Assembly (NCBI GenBank): GCA_022361255.1
Contig: JAKSBG010000358.1
Span: 1-38,102 of the forward strand
Length of the DNA: 38,102 nucleotides
Source of the DNA: Verrucomicrobiales bacterium
Lineage (GTDB): Bacteria; Verrucomicrobiota; Verrucomicrobiia; Verrucomicrobiales; DEV007
Direction of reading: 5' to 3'
Shown one piece after another: positions 24,987 through 33,543 of this stretch. The translations under genes were made by a program, and so were the position numbers. Position 1 is the first letter of the stretch, and the number at the start of each line of letters is the position of its first letter. The notes under the pieces are model-generated. The model ran no database searches. It was not told where the DNA came from and saw nothing but the letters and a program-made list of their open reading frames with translations.

Positions 24987-27900
24987 CTATCGAGGGACTA
25001 CACGATAAACCGCGCGGTCGGAAAGAGCGGGGGTGCTCCCGGAACGAACACGTATTCGGAGAGATTTTCTTCGTGCTCTCGACTTCGCCCTGACCTCAAT
25101 CTGAAACCACTGGGTATCACCCGGGCTCATACTGTCCAGCTCGAATGATCTGCGTGTCACAGATGAGGTGATATTTCTGCGTCCACCTGATTTGAGATAA
25201 TACCGGACTTTCAATCGGCGTTTTCCTTTCGAAGCCGTCACTTGAGGTCGGTCCTGGCCGGTATCGTTCTGCACTGCAAACATGGCTCGAGATTTTTTCC
25301 GGATGCGAATGCGACGAGTGTATTTCTGCCGCCCTCTGTAGATGTTGTCGCCGATCTGCGAACTGCGATTCCTGCCCAACATGATATCCGGTAGGGGAGA
25401 GATTCCGCTGAGTTGCACGGGAGAAGCGGAAGCTGTCTCACCCGTCTCATTGCTTGAAGCGATCCAGTAGAAAACAGTCTCTTCTGAAGCGATTGAACGG
25501 TCGATGAAAGAATTGGTTTCGGAGTGACCGAGAAAGGTGGCGGTTTCAAAGTCACTCGTTGATGCCCGGTAAATCCGGTAGTGAGTGGCGCCCGGGGAGG
25601 TGTTCCATTGCAAACGCGCGCCGGTGTCGATTCTGGATACCTGAATCCCGGTGGGAGAGGGGGGCGGCAGGTCTGTTCCGGAAAGTTCGATTTCCGATCC
25701 GTCCAGCTGGCGGAGGAAGGCGTAGAGCTCCTCCTGTTCGATCAGCGATAGACTGGTGACGCGGCGGTGGGGGGCTGTTCTGCCGATCACGTCGGAGGTG
25801 GTGATGGTGATTTCATCAATTGCGACGGGAAGCCATTCGGGATCGCTTACGAAGATTTCGATGGTGTTCGCGGTGCCGGGTTGGAATTGAACTCCTTCAA
25901 CCCGCCGGGTGTCCCAGTTCACGTATCGCCAGTCGGGAACGTTGCCGGTTGGAGAAACGGTGGTGGAATAGTCGGTGCCGTTTACGCGGACGACGAGAGT
26001 GCCGTCGCTGTATCCGGAGCTGAAGCGCACTTCAACCGCTCCGGTTCCGCCGGTCCCGCCGTCGACGTTGGCAAAGCGCAGTCGGCCTCCTTCCCAGACC
26101 TGTGCGAGACCGCCGTTGCGAACCGATGCGTCGTTGTTGTATTCCGTCCACTCGATTTCAATGCTGGCATTCCCGATAGTGGCGGCGTTTTCGGCCTGCA
26201 GCGTGTAACCTCCGGCCGCAGTAAATACGGATTCGATCGTTTTGGCCGTGCCGTCGTGAAGGTAAGGTGCTCCTTTCCAGAGACCGCGAAGGGTGGGCGT
26301 TTCAATTCCCGGCAAAACCCCGCCAAGTCTCCCCCCCGAAGTGTCGCGCAGCGTACCGATGTCGTGGAGAATCCCGTCGGTCATCTCATTTCCGCTGTGG
26401 CAGGTGGCACATCCTTCACGCTCAAAAATGGCGGCGCCGGCAACGGCAGTAACGGTGAGTTCACCATTCGTGTCCCGGAACGGGCTTTTCGGAATGGTAT
26501 TGTGCCCGAGGCTGGTGACATAGGCAGCGAGTGCGTCGAGGTCCTCGCTAAGACCGGCTTTCGGTGTGCCGCCGGGGGTGTCTGTGTTTGCGAATTGTGT
26601 ATCAGTTAGGAATCCGGTTCCACCGAATGCTCCGCGTATGTCGTGTTCGAAATCCTGAAGCTCATCGAAGTTGGCTGACCAGTGCAGGTTCCCCTGGGCG
26701 GTCCCTCCCTTTCCGAGGAGCGTTGTTGTGTTGCGAAGGCCTTCGCCGCGTCCGGTGAAATCCCAGGTTCGCCCGTCGTGCCCGCCGTCGACGTGGCAGG
26801 TCGCGCAGGACATGTAACCTTCGCCGCTCATGCGCGGGTCGGAAGCATGGTAGAAAATCTGTTTCCCGCGCAGAATTTCTTCAGGCAGAACTTCGGTTTC
26901 CACCGTGGAGATGTTTTGTTTCGGAAAGTCCGCTCTTCCCCGTGCCGTGAATCCTTCCAGCTCCACCACAGTGATGTCGCGGCTCAGGAAATTTTTCACA
27001 AAAAGCCTGTCCGTGACCGGGTCGATGCAAAGACCCCGGGGGGCGCTGCCGATTCGTTGACGGGAAAGAAATCCGCCCAGTCCGGATGAAGTGGCAAGAC
27101 TGAAGGTATCAAATACGGAAAGATCGTTGTTGCCCTGAAGTGTTACGAAAAAGTAATCACCAAGCGGGCTGAAACAAACCGCCGATGCCGATTCGCTGTT
27201 GTCGATGTCGATGGACTGAGTCACTTCTCCGGTGCCGGTATCGATGATTGTGAGAAGGTTGCGAACGGTATTGTCCTGATCGAGGTCGGCTCCGGTCAGT
27301 GTGCCGCGGTCCGTGTTCATTTTTGTTGAGACCACAAAGAGGCGGTCGCCATCATGGTTCACAGCCATTCCCGCGAGATAGTTCGGTACCCCTTTGCCCT
27401 CAGCCGAGTTGTCCCGGTGGGCTTCGCCACCGAGTTTGTCGAGACGGATCACGCGTTGGATAGAAAGATTTTCCGTATCCACTGCACGTATTTCCCCAAA
27501 ATGTGCTGCAGAGATAAAGCGCGAAACATACACGGTGGATTCGTCGGGTGAAAGAGCGAGAGCGCCGGGGGTTGGCCCAACATCAATGCGCCGGTCGACC
27601 ATTTGCGTGTTGGCATTGACTTGAATCAGCTCTCCTGGACCGCTCAAGGAGACGAGGATTTTTCCCGCCCCGGTTGCGATAACTCCCGCTGGAGCGTCGC
27701 CGTAATCGAGAGTGACAGGAGGAAGAGGTGTCCCGTCACTCCTGATTCGGTCAATGCGATCCCCGGTGCGGCAGACGACCCATGCGGTGCCGTTTTCGTC
27801 GACTGCGACCGACACAGGGTGATCGCCGACAGACCGTTCGAATTTCTTTTCCAAGGTGTCCGCATCAATCGCAGTTATGGTGTTATTGTCAGGATTCACC

Positions 27901-29651
27901 GTCCAGATAGTGCGGCCTTCTTCGTCCAAAACGATTTCCGAGCTTCGCTTCGGAGGTGCCGATGCCGTGCGATCCGTCACCGTGATCGTGAGAACTGCCG
28001 TGTCGCTGACTCCGCTGGCATCGCGGACTTGAACTTTCGTCGTGTAGTGCCCCACCTCTTCGTAGGAGAAAGTGGCGGATGCGGTCGACGACCATGCTGT
28101 GTAGGAGCCGCCCTCTCCGAAATCGAAGCGATACTCAAGCGGATCATCCTCGGGATCGTCAGCCTGCGCGGAAAAGGTGATGGATTCTCCCGGTTCTGCC
28201 GGATAGCCCGAGGCAGAGAAGTTCATGATTTCCGGTGGCAAGTTGCCGGAGATCTCCCCGCCGGTGGAAAAGGTAAAGGAGTAGCCCTCGATGCCGTTTC
28301 CGGCCACGTCCTGAATGCCTCCGGGGGGAATAACCACCTCGTAAGTCGTGTCGGGAAGAAGCTCGGCGTCCGGTGTGAATGTCAGGATGTCATTGAAGGC
28401 AAAAACCGCTTTTCCGGAAATCGGATCTCCTCCCATTGGGCGGACAATGAAATTTTCCCCGACCGTAATGGTGGGAGACTCGAGCGTTTCGTGAATGAGA
28501 ACCGAGATCACCGCACCTGTCGGGTAGTTTGTCTGCCCTGCCGCCGGACGGTGATAGCCGACCGAGGGACCGCGGGTATCGGGTTCAGCCTGGTGCGCCC
28601 AGATGGCGAGCCCCTGATTCTGGTCCATGCCACCTGTTGCGAGCAGGTTCCCCAGGGGAAGTGCGAATTGGCTGGTGTCGACATTCTCGCCCTCGGTATC
28701 GAAGCGGAGAACGGATTGCTGTGTTCGCATGTCGACTTTGTGACTTCCAAGAAACGCAAATTCATCCTGGAACTGCACATACATTGCCTGAACCCCCGGG
28801 AGAGAGACGTCTGCAATGAATTCCATGTTCTCCGGATCGGTTACATCGACGACACGCATTCCGGGAACCGGTTCGCGATAGGGAAAAACAACGTAGAGGT
28901 TTCCATCGTTGCCCCAGAGCTCCGGCCAGTAGCCTCCGGGGCCGCCGGTTTTGAGAACGTCAAGCAGTCGGGGGTTGGCTGGATCGCTGATGTCGTAGGT
29001 CGCCACACCTGTCCGGCTCTGATCCGAAGCAAAGATCAAAAGATTCCCGATGATGAAGGGGTGACCGATGACGCCTGTTTCACCGATGTGATCCCAGGTT
29101 GCGAGCGTGGTGCCGTCTTTGCTCAAAACGGCGAGGTCGTCAGTTTCTTCGGGATTGTAGGACCAGTAGGTATTGATGTGCCAGGGCTGAAAAAGATCAC
29201 CCCGGTCATAGGGGCCGCGAAGACCGGGGGTGATTGCCCGCTGATTCACATTCGGGGAAACGGCTCGAAACGAGAACGGTTGTTCCTGCGGCCAGTTGTC
29301 ACCGAGGGCAAGATAGTCTCCGATTTTCAAATACCCGTGTGCCATCACCGGGTGTTCTGTTTCGTTGTAGGTTTCGGCAACCGTCACATTCGAGAGGTCA
29401 GACATGTCCCATCGGCGCACGAGGAAATCGGAATTCGGCTGGCTGGCCGGCATTTCCGGGACGGTGTAGAGCCAGCCGTTGTGATAGGCGATCACGGCAG
29501 TTCGCCCCTGATTCGGGGCGAGGAGAGGGGTAAGTAAATCGCCCGGCGTCTGCGTAACGTTCGGAAACCCCTGCCCGTGTGCCCAATCGCAAGTCAGGAG
29601 CAAAGTCAGCACACTCATGCTGATCTGCTTTATAAAAACCATATCTACCAT
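24987..29651 (-). CDS. Giant secreted beta-propeller / di-heme cytochrome c multidomain protein
   Basis: A 1554-residue exported protein (residues counted from ATG 29651). A hydrophobic segment ending AHGQG is the signal peptide. About 30-390 is a first propeller-like LVIVD region; 394-467 an SbsA-like Ig domain (SGKAVFAFNDILTFTPD); 472-563 a PKD domain (FDFGEGGSYTAW, YTTKVQVRDASG); 564-917 a YVTN-type propeller (NPDNNTITAIDADTL); 918-1320 a di-heme cytochrome c peroxidase-like region with CATCH at 949 and at 1081, plus LRGLWKGAPYLHDGT. A carbohydrate-binding-like segment (about 1144-1280) is inserted before the cytochrome end (SLIEQEELYAFLRQLDGSE). FnIII follows (1329-1420), then a basic domain (1421-1554). 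Electron transfer or peroxidase activity is inferred from the heme motifs. An ATG at 29642 is the other plausible start. Confidence 0.85.
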   Translation of the reverse strand: MVDMVFIKQISMSVLTLLLTCDWAHGQGFPNVTQTPGDLLTPLLAPNQGRTAVIAYHNGWLYTVPEMPASQPNSDFLVRRWDMSDLSNVTVAETYNETEHPVMAHGYLKIGDYLALGDNWPQEQPFSFRAVSPNVNQRAITPGLRGPYDRGDLFQPWHINTYWSYNPEETDDLAVLSKDGTTLATWDHIGETGVIGHPFIIGNLLIFASDQSRTGVATYDISDPANPRLLDVLKTGGPGGYWPELWGNDGNLYVVFPYREPVPGMRVVDVTDPENMEFIADVSLPGVQAMYVQFQDEFAFLGSHKVDMRTQQSVLRFDTEGENVDTSQFALPLGNLLATGGMDQNQGLAIWAHQAEPDTRGPSVGYHRPAAGQTNYPTGAVISVLIHETLESPTITVGENFIVRPMGGDPISGKAVFAFNDILTFTPDAELLPDTTYEVVIPPGGIQDVAGNGIEGYSFTFSTGGEISGNLPPEIMNFSASGYPAEPGESITFSAQADDPEDDPLEYRFDFGEGGSYTAWSSTASATFSYEEVGHYTTKVQVRDASGVSDTAVLTITVTDRTASAPPKRSSEIVLDEEGRTIWTVNPDNNTITAIDADTLEKKFERSVGDHPVSVAVDENGTAWVVCRTGDRIDRIRSDGTPLPPVTLDYGDAPAGVIATGAGKILVSLSGPGELIQVNANTQMVDRRIDVGPTPGALALSPDESTVYVSRFISAAHFGEIRAVDTENLSIQRVIRLDKLGGEAHRDNSAEGKGVPNYLAGMAVNHDGDRLFVVSTKMNTDRGTLTGADLDQDNTVRNLLTIIDTGTGEVTQSIDIDNSESASAVCFSPLGDYFFVTLQGNNDLSVFDTFSLATSSGLGGFLSRQRIGSAPRGLCIDPVTDRLFVKNFLSRDITVVELEGFTARGRADFPKQNISTVETEVLPEEILRGKQIFYHASDPRMSGEGYMSCATCHVDGGHDGRTWDFTGRGEGLRNTTTLLGKGGTAQGNLHWSANFDELQDFEHDIRGAFGGTGFLTDTQFANTDTPGGTPKAGLSEDLDALAAYVTSLGHNTIPKSPFRDTNGELTVTAVAGAAIFEREGCATCHSGNEMTDGILHDIGTLRDTSGGRLGGVLPGIETPTLRGLWKGAPYLHDGTAKTIESVFTAAGGYTLQAENAATIGNASIEIEWTEYNNDASVRNGGLAQVWEGGRLRFANVDGGTGGTGAVEVRFSSGYSDGTLVVRVNGTDYSTTVSPTGNVPDWRYVNWDTRRVEGVQFQPGTANTIEIFVSDPEWLPVAIDEITITTSDVIGRTAPHRRVTSLSLIEQEELYAFLRQLDGSEIELSGTDLPPPSPTGIQVSRIDTGARLQWNTSPGATHYRIYRASTSDFETATFLGHSETNSFIDRSIASEETVFYWIASSNETGETASASPVQLSGISPLPDIMLGRNRSSQIGDNIYRGRQKYTRRIRIRKKSRAMFAVQNDTGQDRPQVTASKGKRRLKVRYYLKSGGRRNITSSVTRRSFELDSMSPGDTQWFQIEVRAKSRARRKSLRIRVRSGSTPALSDRAVYRVVPR

Positions 29652-29806
29652 ATTTAAGACGGCCTGAAAAAGGTGTCCAGAAGGAAAAAATGGTATTTTT
29701 GTTAGCGCCTTTAAAAGATCTAAATGATCGAAATTTTCAGTGGTTATGGAGATGCTTTCCGGCAACCTATCCTTGAAGGCTGTGCGACTTGGGTGGAGGA
29801 TCGGGG

Positions 29807-30706
29807 ATGCCAAATCGCCTGTTTCTCTTTCTCACTGTTGCCTTCCTGGCTGTGTCTTGCAGTGAAAGCACACCGACCTCTGAACCCGAGGCTCCGGGTG
29901 ACGAAGTCGCGGCTCCGGTGGAGCAGAAAAAGGAGGCGCCCCCGGCTAAGCCGACTTTCTGGAGCGAGGTGAAGCTTCACGAAGTGATTCGCGAGGCGAA
30001 TCCGGGCTACACAGGCAACGGCCAGTTTCAAATTGATCAGCGCGGTCAGGTGCAGGCCATTGCCTTGGATAAATGTGGAGTGACGGACATCACGCCATTC
30101 AAGGGAATGAACCTGATGGCTCTCTATCTCCTCGAGTGCGCCGTTACAGATATCAATGTATTGGCCGACATGCCTCTGGTGGTGCTGTATCTGGAAAATA
30201 CGGGGGTAAAAGACATTTCCGCGCTGAAAGGAAAAACATCCCTGCGAAAGCTTTATTTGAGCACGACTGATGTTTCCGATCTTTCTCCGATCAAAGGGCT
30301 AGGGATTTCTGAATTGAACCTGGTCAGCACGCAGGTATCAGACCTTTCACCGCTTGCCGGAATGCCCTTGCAGATGTTGTGGCTGACTGACTCGCCCGTG
30401 GTGGATATTTCCCCGCTCGCGACCTGTCCGCTTGTGAGTCTGACTCTGCACCGTACCAAAGTGACCGACCTGACTCCGCTCGCCAAAACGAATCTGCAGC
30501 GCCTTCACATCGGAGAAACCAATGTGACAGATCTCACCCCGCTCTCGAATCTGCGACTGACGAGGCTGGTTTTTGATCCTGACAAAATCACCAAAGGAAT
30601 TGACGATGTCATGATGATTCCGACGATCACAGAAATCGGAACGAAATTCGAGGACGGTGCCAATGACCTGCAACATCCCGCCCAGTTCTGGCAGTCGCGT
30701 CAGTAA
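29807..30706 (+). CDS. Leucine-rich-repeat lipoprotein
   Basis: A 299-residue lipoprotein. The signal peptide MPNRLFLFLTVAFLAVSC gives a Cys at 18 (lipobox AVSC, weak at -3), then a Pro/Glu-rich linker (20-50). From about residue 85 there are about eight leucine-rich repeats of the bacterial type, period roughly 21, of the form V-x-D-I/L-S-P-L-x-x-x-x-L-x-x-L-x-L (for example VSDLSPLAG and VTDLTPLAK). The last 50 residues are non-repetitive. Such repeats bind proteins or other ligands at the cell surface. The ATG at 29807 has GGAGGA nine bases upstream; earlier in-frame codons are not ATG. It is divergent from the giant cytochrome gene and may share its promoter region. Confidence 0.85.
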   Translation: MPNRLFLFLTVAFLAVSCSESTPTSEPEAPGDEVAAPVEQKKEAPPAKPTFWSEVKLHEVIREANPGYTGNGQFQIDQRGQVQAIALDKCGVTDITPFKGMNLMALYLLECAVTDINVLADMPLVVLYLENTGVKDISALKGKTSLRKLYLSTTDVSDLSPIKGLGISELNLVSTQVSDLSPLAGMPLQMLWLTDSPVVDISPLATCPLVSLTLHRTKVTDLTPLAKTNLQRLHIGETNVTDLTPLSNLRLTRLVFDPDKITKGIDDVMMIPTITEIGTKFEDGANDLQHPAQFWQSRQ

Positions 30707-30746
30707 GCGGTGAAAGAAGCCGGGAGAATCTGACGTTTTCAGCGCA

Positions 30747-32294
30747 ATGTTTCGTTCTTTCTTCACTGTCGGCGGATTCACGCTTCTCAGCCGGATTCTC
30801 GGGTTCGTCAGGGATAAACTCATTGCTGTACATCTCGGTGGAGGGGCGATGGCTGACGTGTGGGTCGCCGCTTTCCGCTTTCCGAATATTTTTCGCCGTG
30901 TCTTTGGCGAAGGAGCTTTCAACGCGGCGTTTGTTCCCATGTACGGGCGCCGGCTGGAAGAAGAGGGGGAGGAAGCGGCGGACTCTTTTGCCCGCCGCAC
31001 CATCTCATTAATGGCGACGATACTGATCACCTGCTTCGTGATCTCGTTCATTTTCATGGAGCCCATCGTGAAATACACGAACTGGGGTTACGCGGAGGAC
31101 GGGCGTCTCGAGCCGGCGGTGATGGCTTCGCGTATTACCGTTGTCTATTTGATTTTCATTTGTCTGGTCGCTGCGTTCAGCGGGATCCTGAACAGCCGTC
31201 GTGTTTTCGGGGCACCAGCCTTTGCCTATGTCGTGCTCAATCTTGTGTTCCTGGCCGCACTCCTCATTGTGATTCCGAAAACCGGTCAACCCCTGATCGT
31301 TCTCTCGTGGTCCGTTGTCGTGAGCGGCATTTTGCAGCTGGCCGTAGTCGTCGGCGTTGCCATCAAAAAAGGGGTGAATCTTCGTCCGTGCCTGCCGCGG
31401 ATCGATTCCGACATGAAGCGCCTCGGCATTCTCATGGCTCCGGGGCTGTTGAGTGCCGGCGTCCAACAGATCAACCTTCTCGTCGGCCAGGCGGTGGCGT
31501 CATTCGATGTAGGCGGGCAGGCTTCCATCTATTATGCGGACAGGATTCAGCAGCTCCCTCTCGGAATTATCGGGATGGCGGGAAGTGTTGTTCTTCTCAC
31601 CGAGATCACGCGAAACCTCCGGGGCGGCGACGATGCCGGCGCGAAAAAATGCCTCAATCAGGGCCTCGAAATGTCACTGCTCCTTTCCCTGCCTGCTACC
31701 GTGGCCATGCTCGTGATCCCCCGCGAGATCATGTATGGCATTTTCGAGGGAGGGCAGTTTACGAAGGATGCGGCGATCACTGCCGGATGGGTCCTTATGG
31801 CTTTCGCCCCCGGCGTGCCGGCCTATGTACTGGCCAAGGTCCTCCAGCCGGGATACTTCGCGCGGGAAGATACCAAAACGCCGATGCGGTTTTCGATCGC
31901 CACCGCCCTGACAAATATTGTTCTCGTTTACCCCCTCTTTCTCTGGCTCGGCCCGGTCGGGTGTGCACTCGCGACGTCCATCGCCGGGTGGGTGAATGTG
32001 GTCTTGCTGTGGTTTGGATTGAGGAAAGCCAACTTCATGGGGATTGTGTCAGGATTCTTCAGTCGCGTGGCCCGGATTCTACTGGCTTCAATCCTTATGG
32101 GGGCAGCCGTGTGGGGACTCGCCCGCCTTGTGGAGCCGTGGTTGTTTGGTCAGGAGAACTTTTTCCTTCGTGCCGGCGCACTTGTCGTGCTCGTGATTAT
32201 TGGCGTAGTGATTTACCTGATCGCCGTGATTGCCACGCGGGTCTATTCCATGGCAGAATTAAAAGGGAAACTCCGTCGCCGTCCGCAGTCGTAA
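30747..32294 (+). CDS. murJ: Lipid II flippase MurJ
   Basis: A 515-residue MOP-superfamily membrane protein with 14 predicted helices that flips lipid II from the cytoplasmic to the periplasmic face for peptidoglycan synthesis. The signature start SRILGFVRDKLIAVHLGGG, the loop RFPNIFRRVFGEGAFNAAFVP and the central Arg of QGLEMSLLLSLPATVAML lie where they do in the family. It opens a five-gene same-strand run (30747-35299) in which genes follow closely or overlap. A conserved neighbour set of murJ with a pseudopilin and an ABC pair is not a known textbook operon, so the grouping may just reflect shared transcription. Confidence 0.95.
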   Translation: MFRSFFTVGGFTLLSRILGFVRDKLIAVHLGGGAMADVWVAAFRFPNIFRRVFGEGAFNAAFVPMYGRRLEEEGEEAADSFARRTISLMATILITCFVISFIFMEPIVKYTNWGYAEDGRLEPAVMASRITVVYLIFICLVAAFSGILNSRRVFGAPAFAYVVLNLVFLAALLIVIPKTGQPLIVLSWSVVVSGILQLAVVVGVAIKKGVNLRPCLPRIDSDMKRLGILMAPGLLSAGVQQINLLVGQAVASFDVGGQASIYYADRIQQLPLGIIGMAGSVVLLTEITRNLRGGDDAGAKKCLNQGLEMSLLLSLPATVAMLVIPREIMYGIFEGGQFTKDAAITAGWVLMAFAPGVPAYVLAKVLQPGYFAREDTKTPMRFSIATALTNIVLVYPLFLWLGPVGCALATSIAGWVNVVLLWFGLRKANFMGIVSGFFSRVARILLASILMGAAVWGLARLVEPWLFGQENFFLRAGALVVLVIIGVVIYLIAVIATRVYSMAELKGKLRRRPQS

Positions 32295-32329
32295 CCGACC
32301 GTGCGGTTCGACCGTCTTTCCCTTTGCTT

Positions 32330-32926
32330 ATGAATGCGCGAAATCTGATTCTCGTTCGCGGTGTGATCGCACTCGTCGTCGTCTGGGGCGTTGTGCTCGT
32401 CATTTCCCGGGTGGCCGGATCGATCAAGCCAACAGCCGAAAAGGTGGAAGCGTTTCAGAAAGAGAATCCGCTGTCTGATATTGAAGATCCGGAGAAGAGA
32501 AAGGAGCACATTGCGAAGGTCGCTGACATGCTCAACCTGATGGAAGCGAGTGAAGTTGCGAAGTTGAACGAGCGGGAAGAAGGCGATCCCCGCCGCCGCC
32601 TCCTGGAGGGAATGAGCGGGGAGGAGCAGCTCTTTTTTCTGGAGCGACGGGTGGGTCGCGCCTTTGAACAAATGATGCAATCCTTCAACGAAATGGACCG
32701 GGAGGAACGGAAAAAGATCGTGGAACGGTCGCTGCGAAGAATCCGGGAGAACCGCGGAGAACAGGAGCGGAGCATCGAAGAGGAAGACCCGGAGATTGTG
32801 GAGAAAATCGCCGAAGCCGGTTTCAAGGCCTACTACTCTGAGGCAAGTGCCGAGACGAAAATCGATCTCGCTCCCCTCATGGAAGAAATGCAAAGCGTAA
32901 TGGGACACGCGGGAGGTCGGCGATGA
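32330..32926 (+). CDS. Single-pass membrane protein with charged coiled-coil, unknown function
   Basis: A 198-residue protein. Residues about 6-27 (LILVRGVIALVVVWGVVLVI) are a membrane helix with basic residues before it, so the rest is outside or periplasmic. Residues 40-195 are highly charged and helical, with heptad-like stretches (EDPEKRKEHIAKVADMLNLM, then EEQLFFLERRVGRAFEQMMQ and EERKKIVERSLRRIRENRGE). No family is recognised. It starts 35 bases after murJ and its stop overlaps the pseudopilin start by an ATGA, with a GGGAGG site just before. Its position ahead of a pseudopilin suggests a membrane partner for it, but this is inference from order only. Confidence 0.7.
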   Translation: MNARNLILVRGVIALVVVWGVVLVISRVAGSIKPTAEKVEAFQKENPLSDIEDPEKRKEHIAKVADMLNLMEASEVAKLNEREEGDPRRRLLEGMSGEEQLFFLERRVGRAFEQMMQSFNEMDREERKKIVERSLRRIRENRGEQERSIEEEDPEIVEKIAEAGFKAYYSEASAETKIDLAPLMEEMQSVMGHAGGRR

Positions 32927-33543
32927 AACATTCTGGAAAGCAAGGCGGGCCGGGAGCGGTCGGGAAACACCGGGAAGATTCAACAGGGTATGATCATCGA
33001 CCCAACCCTGTCAGGTCAATGACTCAACAGGGTTTGACCATGCTTGAGATCCTTGTGGTGATGGCGATTCTCGCGGTGCTGGCGGGGATTCTGATACCCA
33101 CCATGGAACGGGTGAAGCTGGCAGCGCGTTCGAATCAGTGCGTCGCTAAACTGCGGGAAATCGGAATTGGACTGAGCAATTATTTCGTTGACCACGGCAC
33201 TACCTTTCCAACGATGGTAGCGGCGCGGGAAAGCAAGGAGGATGACGTTCCTGCAATCGACACGGTCCTGCTCCCGTATGTGAAAGATGAATTTCTCTTT
33301 CAATGCCCCGGCGATCATGAAGGGATTTTTCAGAAAACCGGATCGAGTTATCTTTGGAACAGCCTCATCAACGGACAGAAAATGGGGAACATGAATCTGC
33401 TCGGGCTCACCGAAATGGAATCGGGCATTCCAACGGTTTCCGACAAAGAGAATTTCCACAAGCACGTCGGTGACGGGGTGAATATTCTTTACGCGGACGG
33501 TCACGTTACCCGGAATCTGCAACTCACTGTCGGCAGGAATTGA
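32923..33543 (+). CDS. Type II-secretion/type IV pilin-like pseudopilin with an extended leader
   Basis: A pseudopilin of 206 residues from ATG 32923, which overlaps the previous stop (ATGA) with GGGAGG six bases before it. The prepilin site is QQG|LTMLEILVVMAILAVLA: Gly37, Leu38, Glu at +5 (E42) and a long hydrophobic helix. The leader is 37 residues from 32923, or 5 from ATG 33019. The C-terminal HVGDGVNILYADGHV is close to the H-X9-DG motif of PVC pseudopilins, with one extra residue. A conserved Cys pair is absent. It lies between a membrane protein and an ABC pair. The leader coding is made partly by an interspersed repeat, so the true start needs a look; I prefer 32923 for its ribosome site. 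Confidence 0.8.
   Translation: MKHSGKQGGPGAVGKHREDSTGYDHRPNPVRSMTQQGLTMLEILVVMAILAVLAGILIPTMERVKLAARSNQCVAKLREIGIGLSNYFVDHGTTFPTMVAARESKEDDVPAIDTVLLPYVKDEFLFQCPGDHEGIFQKTGSSYLWNSLINGQKMGNMNLLGLTEMESGIPTVSDKENFHKHVGDGVNILYADGHVTRNLQLTVGRN
32981..33036. repeat. Interspersed inverted repeat inside the pseudopilin leader
   Basis: CAACAGGGT occurs at 32981 and at 33025, and ACCCAACCCTGTCAGGT at 33000-33016. The AACCCTGT and ACAGGGTT arms are inverted to each other and can form a hairpin. The same 17-base string is at 2212-2228. The element is in frame, and its last arm (CAACAGGGT) encodes the Q-Q-G that ends the prepilin leader. Confidence 0.6.

Noticed and set aside
27603-29537. Long open frame (644 codons) on the + strand
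   Set aside because: It lies wholly opposite the giant propeller/cytochrome gene, whose domains and heme motifs are clear; the + strand frame has no recognisable domain and reads as a GC-rich shadow.
30860-32329. Long open frame in another phase across murJ
   Set aside because: It runs out of phase through murJ and becomes real only at ATG 32330, where a separate membrane protein starts.
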